Below are positions 6,927 to 10,280 of a stretch of 10,280 nt of DNA, one piece after another; within the stretch, counting starts at the first letter, position 1, and each line of letters opens with the position of its first letter. This stretch comes from Methanocorpusculum sp. (GTDB lineage: Archaea; Halobacteriota; Methanomicrobia; Methanomicrobiales; Methanocorpusculaceae). A model generated the notes under the pieces. The model did not search any database, was not told the DNA's origin, and was given only the letters and a program-made list of their open reading frames with translations. The position numbers and the translations under genes were made by a program. The stretch covers positions 1-10,280 of the forward strand of contig DALTYF010000016.1 of assembly GCA_029986195.1 (NCBI GenBank). The letters are read 5' to 3'.

Positions 6927-7924
6927 ATCCGGTTCTTGGTGCTGTCGGCGGAACGATTGTTCTTGCGGTCCTCGCGATTGCATTCGGTCTGATTCTTGCG
7001 GGAATTGACCGCCGGGTTGTTGCCCGGATGCAGGCGCGGGTCGGCCCGCCGCTTCTTCAGCCGGTTACGGATGTGCGCAAACTGCTTGCGAAGCAGAGTA
7101 TTGTTCCGGCAAATGCGATTCCCTGGCTGTTTAATGCTATGCCGATCGTTGCGTTAGCGTCTGCGATTGCTATTCTGCTCTACCTTCCGTTCGGCAGTGT
7201 TGCGCCGGTCTTAGGGGAGTTCGGGGATGTGATTCTGGTCCTGTATCTTTTGATCATCCCGTCGCTTGCTCTGGTTGTCGGCGGTTTTGCGTCCGGTTCG
7301 CCGTATGCGACGGTGGGTGCCCAGCGTGAGATGGTGTCGATGATTGCGTATGAGCTGCCGCTTGCGATTGCGGTGATGGCTGTTGCCTGGCGGCTGATGG
7401 CGGCGGGCGTTGCCGAGCCGTTTTCGATGCTGACGCTGATGCAGACTCCGGTCTGGAGTGTGGTCGGGCCTCTTGGTATCCTTGCGCTCCTTATCCTCCT
7501 CGTGATGATGGCCTGGGTTACGCCGGGTGAGCTGTCGAAGATTCCGTTCGATTCGCCGGAGGCGGAGACGGAGCTTGCGGGCGGTATTCTGGTGGAGTAT
7601 TCGGGACGAAACCTTGGTCTCTTTACGCTGTCGCAGGCGGTGAAAACCGTGGCTATGTCTGCGTTTGGTATTATTCTGCTCCTGCCGTGGAATCTTTCGC
7701 CGTTCCTTGGTCTTACGGGGGCGGCGGCCGGGGTCGCCGACCTCGTCTTCTTTGTCCTGAAGGTGCTGTTTGTGGTGATCGTGTCGGTGACGGTAGTTAG
7801 AACGATGATGGCCCGTTTCCGGATTACGCAGGTGGTCGGCCTTTACTGGCTGGTGCTTGGCGGGCTTGGGGCGGTTGCTATTATTCTGATGATGGCGGAT
7901 GCGGTTCTTCTGGGGGTGATCTGA
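6923..7924 (+). CDS. mbhM: MbhM, NuoH-like membrane anchor subunit
   Basis: Membrane protein of 333 aa with about eight helices, homologous to NuoH/HycD/EchB. It anchors the hydrogenase arm to the membrane and links it to the ion-translocating subunits. Signatures: QARVGPP (about residues 37-43), GAQREMVSMIAYELPL (132-147) and KIPFDSPEAETELAGGIL (206-223) followed by EYSG, all on the conserved cytoplasmic loops with their acidic residues present. The ATG overlaps the mbhL stop. The frame is intact. Codons are rich in G- and T-ending forms compared with the 5' genes of the operon. Confidence 0.96.
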   Translation: MNPVLGAVGGTIVLAVLAIAFGLILAGIDRRVVARMQARVGPPLLQPVTDVRKLLAKQSIVPANAIPWLFNAMPIVALASAIAILLYLPFGSVAPVLGEFGDVILVLYLLIIPSLALVVGGFASGSPYATVGAQREMVSMIAYELPLAIAVMAVAWRLMAAGVAEPFSMLTLMQTPVWSVVGPLGILALLILLVMMAWVTPGELSKIPFDSPEAETELAGGILVEYSGRNLGLFTLSQAVKTVAMSAFGIILLLPWNLSPFLGLTGAAAGVADLVFFVLKVLFVVIVSVTVVRTMMARFRITQVVGLYWLVLGGLGAVAIILMMADAVLLGVI

Positions 7925-7925
7925 G

Positions 7926-8390
7926 ATGGCCGGACTTCCGATGATGAAGGAGATTCTGGTGCAGTCGGTGAAAAAGCCGGTGACGAATCTGTTCCCGGCT
8001 GTCCGTCTGCCGGGGTCGATCACGGGTTTTCTTGGATCGGTTGCGGAAGGAAAAGCGGAGATTATTCCGCCGGTGGCGACACCTCCTGCGTTCCGTGGAA
8101 AGATTGTGTATGACCGTGCGGCCTGTAACGGCTGCGGGCTGTGTCTGAAGGTCTGTCCTGCGCATGCGATTGAGCAGGTTGCGTATCCGCCGGTGACGGT
8201 TTCTGTGACCGATGCGGAGGGGAATGTTTCCGAGAAGGTGAAGAAGGAGAAACGCATTCGGATTTATGTGGCGAGCTGTATCTTCTGCGGGCAGTGTACG
8301 GATATCTGTTCCCGGAATGCTCTCTCGATGAGCGATGCGTTTCTGCTGGCGACCGAGGATCGGTTTGCCGAGAGCCAGATTGTGGAATAA
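7926..8390 (+). CDS. mbhN: MbhN, 2x[4Fe-4S] ferredoxin-like (NuoI-like) subunit
   Basis: Iron-sulfur protein of 154 aa that carries the two [4Fe-4S] clusters exchanging electrons with ferredoxin. Two full CxxCxxCxxxC sets are visible: Cys67, 70, 73, 77 (CNGCGLCLKVCP) and Cys118, 121, 124, 128 (CIFCGQCTDICS), with a ~40-residue insertion between them that contains a charged strand. The N-terminal ~55 residues hold a short amphipathic region (PVTNLFPAVRLPGSITGFLG) like that of NuoI-type membrane-docking subunits. It starts one base after the mbhM stop and is the last gene of the operon. Confidence 0.95.
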   Translation: MAGLPMMKEILVQSVKKPVTNLFPAVRLPGSITGFLGSVAEGKAEIIPPVATPPAFRGKIVYDRAACNGCGLCLKVCPAHAIEQVAYPPVTVSVTDAEGNVSEKVKKEKRIRIYVASCIFCGQCTDICSRNALSMSDAFLLATEDRFAESQIVE

Positions 8391-8406
8391 TTTCTTTTCT
8401 TTTTTT
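8391..8406 (+). terminator. oligo-T terminator of the mbh operon
   Basis: A pyrimidine tract of T runs (3, 4 and 7 T, separated by single C) begins directly after the mbhN stop codon. Such oligo-T tracts without a required stem are typical archaeal terminators. Confidence 0.7.
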
Positions 8407-8456
8407 GAAAATTGTTTGTGGGTTGAGCGGGCAGGATGGAAAAAGCCTCCACAGAT

Positions 8457-8500
8457 TCTCACAGATGCGTCGCTTCGGCGCTGAGTCACATCTGTGAGGA
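8457..8500. repeat. inverted repeat with 10-bp perfect arms
   Basis: CTCACAGATG at 8458-8467 pairs with CATCTGTGAG at 8489-8498, extended by a G-U and an A-U pair at the outside; the 21-nt loop is GC-rich. It lies between the convergent mbhN and pilin genes. It could be a bidirectional stem-loop terminator, an intergenic repeat family or a small structured RNA; sequence alone does not decide. The left arm is preceded by a second CACAGAT copy (8450-8456). Confidence 0.6.
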
Positions 8501-8540
8501 TCCGGTCACACCTCATGAACAAGTTTTGATGTTTGAAGCA

Positions 8541-8564
8541 AAACCGGGAAATGTTTTTCCGGTT
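8541..8564 (-). terminator. probable hairpin terminator downstream of the first pilin gene
   Basis: An imperfect stem, ACCGGGAAA against TTTTCCGGT, lies about 30-50 bases past the minus-strand pilin stop and is followed on that strand by a short T-containing stretch. The overlapping flank is shared with the second pilin copy (see the repeat entries). Confidence 0.4.
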
Positions 8565-8665
8565 CGTCCGCAGATTCCCCGTGGTGTTTTATTACGAATT
8601 ATTTTCTTTGGCAATTGTTAGGTTGCCGTTTTCTTCCATCTGTATCTCGTATGTGGCTCGTGTAA
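8561..8665. repeat. paralogous 3' repeat, copy A (pilin 3' end plus flank)
   Basis: Similar to 10020-10120. It includes about 31 noncoding bases beyond the pilin stop (shared block CGTCCGCAGAT, 8565-8575) and the first coding codons on the minus strand (exact 15-mer ATTATTTTCTTTGGC, 8598-8612). Similarity fades further into the gene. Confidence 0.75.
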
Positions 8666-9404
8666 CCTCTCCCCCGACACTATTCATAATTATTATTGTT
8701 ATTTTCGATTTATTCTCACTGCCAGTATTAATACTAAATTTCTCTGTCACGTATCTGGTCTCATTACATGGGGATGACGTCAGCCTAGTTTGGCCATTAT
8801 TCCACATCACGGTTATCGTATATCCTGGCTTGTTCTTTGTGGGGATAGATACTGTGACCAGCTTATCCTTATCATTATTCCCATCATTTACTGTCATATT
8901 AGGTTCATCAATATAGTCCCCAATACCATTAGACGGCTCCTCACTCTCCCCTCCCGAAACATTCCGGAACGTCATCGCCTGCATCAGCAGTACCTGTTCC
9001 GTCCCGTCCATAAACGTCCCCTTCACCCACAGCTTTGTCGCATATTCCGTCCGGTCCACCGCAGGCCGGGCAACCCCTTCTGCGACGAGCGGAACACCGA
9101 CAGGTGCCGTGCCCGCCGAGCCGTTCCACACCTCCACATAGTTCCCGGACGAAGAACCCGCATCGATCACTTCCGCCTTGACCAGCTCCGGAATATTTCT
9201 GCTGCCGTAGAGCGTCACCGTCACATCCTTTCCGGCGGGTGCGGCCTTCGCTGTAAGTCCGACAACATACTCCGGCTGCTTCTCCACCATTCCCAGAGTC
9301 ACCGCCGCAACCCCTGCTGCAAGCACTACGGTCATCAGCACGATTAAAATCGTTGCAATTGCAGGAGTTATCGCATTCTCCTGATCACGTGAATACAGAT
9401 TCAT
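8592..9404 (-). CDS. archaeal type IV pilin-like surface protein
   Basis: Protein of 270 aa. The N-terminus has a short charged leader (MNLYSRDQEN), then AITPAIATIL and one hydrophobic helix to about residue 38, as in archaeal type IV pilins of the DUF1628 / pilin N-terminal family. These are processed by a class III-type prepilin peptidase and assembled or anchored at the cell surface. Residues 40-145 form a likely beta-rich domain. The C-terminal half is Asn-, Thr- and Lys-rich and has one Cys (213). Six N-glycosylation sequons are visible (Asn94, 148, 169, 214, 231, 261). ATG9404 has a GAGGA site at 9411-9415 on its strand. Base composition changes inside the gene: the 5' part is GC-rich (9061-9120: 44 of 60 by hand count), the 3' part AT-rich (8701-8760: 20 of 60). 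The exact role (pilus, adhesin, other) is unknown. Confidence 0.85.
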   Translation of the reverse strand: MNLYSRDQENAITPAIATILIVLMTVVLAAGVAAVTLGMVEKQPEYVVGLTAKAAPAGKDVTVTLYGSRNIPELVKAEVIDAGSSSGNYVEVWNGSAGTAPVGVPLVAEGVARPAVDRTEYATKLWVKGTFMDGTEQVLLMQAMTFRNVSGGESEEPSNGIGDYIDEPNMTVNDGNNDKDKLVTVSIPTKNKPGYTITVMWNNGQTRLTSSPCNETRYVTEKFSINTGSENKSKITIIIMNSVGGEVTRATYEIQMEENGNLTIAKENNS

Positions 9405-9410
9405 TTGTCG

Positions 9411-9415
9411 TCCTC
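9411..9415 (-). promoter_or_regulatory. ribosome binding site of the pilin gene
   Basis: GAGGA on the minus strand, six bases before ATG9404; it supports this start over later in-frame codons. Confidence 0.6.
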
Positions 9416-9470
9416 AGTACTTCGTACAGAATATTTCCTCTATTCCCAGTATAGTAGGATTCCCCTCCTC

Positions 9471-9477
9471 ATATAGG
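9471..9477 (-). promoter_or_regulatory. candidate TATA box of the pilin gene
   Basis: The minus strand reads CCTATAT, about 67-73 bases before the start codon, in an AT-rich stretch. With the usual archaeal spacing of about 25 bases, transcription would start near 9446 and leave a leader of about 40 nt. This is inferred from sequence only; other TATA-like stretches are nearby. Confidence 0.4.
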
Positions 9478-9487
9478 TATGCCTGTA

Positions 9488-9519
9488 AGTACTGAATGTG
9501 TGATCAAAAAGTACTTTTT
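9488..9519. promoter_or_regulatory. paired AGTACT sites / 14-bp palindrome upstream of the pilin promoter
   Basis: AGTACT occurs at 9488-9493 and 9510-9515, exactly 22 bp apart (about two helical turns), and again at 9416-9421 next to the ribosome site. The 9510 copy sits inside a perfect 14-bp palindrome AAAAAGTACTTTTT (9506-9519). The pair lies just upstream of the candidate TATA box, a sensible place for an operator of a dimeric regulator. The regulator is unknown. Confidence 0.4.
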
Positions 9520-9521
9520 TA

Positions 9522-9987
9522 CCAGGGAATTTTTAGAATAAATGCTTTTTACACCCAATAAATCTGGTGATTGTGCACAAGATTGAGTCGTGAATGACTT
9601 GGATATAATGCCGCAGACACAATTGTCTTCACCCTCCCTGTCCTTTGGGGAACCAATTCAAAAATGCATGTCAGCGGCAGCGGTTGAGATCCGGCTGCGG
9701 CGGGTTTCTGCCAGCCTTCTGCTAACTCTCTGCCAGGTTGTTCTATTGAATGCTTTTCTGGTTTTCTGTTTTGACGTGATGCATTTGTTTTTGCGGGGTT
9801 GCTAACCTTCGGGGTGATTCGCCTCGATCTCTCTGGGGCTGCTGGGGAGATGTTTCAGCTGTGTATGGGGATGCGGATATCGTTTCAGGTTGGCAGGTTG
9901 GCGTACGCTTTGCTGCGTGGGTGTTTTGTTGTTTTGGTGTGAGTATGGTGTTTTTCACCGGGCAGATAGTTGGCACAGGGTTGGCAG
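9522..9987. other. spacer without a supported gene
   Basis: No convincing gene is seen. A 71-codon plus-strand frame (9590-9805) and a 77-codon minus-strand frame (9743-9976) lack good ribosome sites and recognisable protein character. The stretch is G/T-rich on the plus strand from about 9640 onward and has small repeats: AGGTTGGC twice in tandem near 9888-9903, and GTTGGCA/G again twice near 9969-9986. It could hold a regulatory RNA or the remains of a gene. Confidence 0.5.
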
Positions 9988-9994
9988 AAAAAAA
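9988..9994 (-). terminator. oligo-T terminator of the second pilin gene
   Basis: Seven A on the plus strand read as T7 on the minus strand, about 55 bases past the stop of the partial pilin gene. A GGGA/TCCC-type short stem (10012-10020) lies just before it on the minus strand. Confidence 0.55.
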
Positions 9995-10019
9995 GAGTCG
10001 GGTATGGGGGATTTTTCCC

Positions 10020-10120
10020 GGTCCGTCCGCAGATGTCCGGGGGTATTATTACGGATTATTTTCTTTGGCGATCGTTAGTTTGTCATCATCGCCCTTCTTT
10101 ATCCGGTATGTGGCTGTTGC
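10020..10120. repeat. paralogous 3' repeat, copy B (pilin 3' end plus flank)
   Basis: Counterpart of 8561-8665. It shares CGTCCGCAGAT (10024-10034), the 15-mer ATTATTTTCTTTGGC (10055-10069) and a GTATGTGGCT block in the coding part. Similarity covers both the last codons and about 29 bases of noncoding flank. Confidence 0.75.
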
Positions 10121-10280
10121 AACTTCTTTGCCGCCCTTGTCTTTTACTGATATTGTGAATATATCTTTCTTGTTGTTCTGAATGTTGCCCTTAAGATTAG
10201 TATTTACTGTGTGCGTAGTCTTATCACACGCTTTATTCGTCAGCTTTTCCTCCCCATCATTTTCCTCTTTCCACGTTACA
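10049..10280 (-). CDS. second type IV pilin-like protein, C-terminal part (runs off the window)
   Basis: The minus strand is open from the window edge to TAA (10049-10051), giving the last 76 residues. It ends ATATYRIKKG...LTIAKENNP, matching ATYEIQMEENGNLTIAKENNS of the neighbouring pilin-like protein. It also shares a VxW start of the segment, one Cys, and the GGxEV stretch before ATY. The rest is Lys/Asn/Asp-rich and divergent. It is a tandem paralog in the same orientation; the N-terminal pilin helix would lie beyond 10280. It is probably transcribed separately, since its own terminator and a 644-nt spacer precede the next gene. Confidence 0.75.
   Translation of the reverse strand, partial: VTWKEENDGEEKLTNKACDKTTHTVNTNLKGNIQNNKKDIFTISVKDKGGKEVATATYRIKKGDDDKLTIAKENNP

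Noticed and set aside
7211..8257. 348-codon minus-strand frame
   Set aside because: Antisense to mbhM and mbhN, with Arg/His-rich low-complexity composition and no recognisable domain; a shadow of codon bias.
8533..8916. 127-codon plus-strand frame with hydrophobic segments
   Set aside because: Antisense to the pilin gene. A similar frame (9861-10181) lies antisense to the paralog and shares FSLAIV, but this similarity follows from the paralogous coding strand.
9590..9805. 71-codon plus-strand frame with a hydrophobic C-terminus
   Set aside because: No convincing ribosome site, no recognised family and unusual composition; kept only as a remark in the spacer entry.
9743..9976. 77-codon minus-strand frame, Pro/Thr/Gln-rich
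   Set aside because: Low-complexity, no start signals, and probably a by-product of the G/T-rich plus strand.

Overview
The window looks like part of a euryarchaeal genome, most likely a hydrogenotrophic methanogen of the Methanomicrobiales (Methanocorpusculum-like). This is an inference from gene content: a complete 14-gene, Pyrococcus-type membrane-bound [NiFe] hydrogenase operon (mbhA-N) next to archaeal type IV pilin genes, with oligo-T terminators and ATGA start/stop overlaps. No rRNA, tRNA, CRISPR array, integrase or transposase was seen.

Layout. Positions 1-116 hold the possible 3' end of an upstream gene and the leader of the operon. Positions 117-8390 are one tightly packed plus-strand operon. 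An Mrp-antiporter-like module comes first: mbhA/mrpE, mbhB/mrpF, mbhC/mrpG, mbhD, mbhE, mbhF/mrpB, mbhG/mrpC, mbhH/mrpD and mbhI. The hydrogenase module follows: small subunit mbhJ, 30-kDa-like mbhK, large subunit mbhL, NuoH-like anchor mbhM and 2x[4Fe-4S] ferredoxin-like mbhN. Together they form a membrane complex that couples H2/ferredoxin redox chemistry to H+ and Na+ movement. An oligo-T terminator follows mbhN. Positions 8391-8591 are a convergent intergenic region with a strong inverted repeat. A minus-strand type IV pilin-like gene covers 8592-9404. A 644-nt spacer (9405-10048) holds its probable promoter, repeated AGTACT sites and the terminator of a second, partial, paralogous minus-strand pilin gene (10049-10280).

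The most unusual observation is that five of the fourteen operon genes have broken or displaced frames as written (mbhA 5' end, mbhE twice, mbhF tail, mbhK, mbhL twice). Nearly all breaks are one-base changes in short homopolymers, and the protein is well preserved on both sides. This fits sequencing error better than gene decay. mbhK is different: an exact 37-bp direct repeat flanks a 34-bp unique segment, and removing 71 bp restores the frame. This repeat-spacer-repeat geometry resembles a minimal CRISPR unit, but the repeat is ordinary conserved mbhK coding sequence. The operon also changes base skew along its length, from C-rich to G-rich on the same coding strand, and the two pilin genes share their 3' coding ends together with noncoding 3' flanks.
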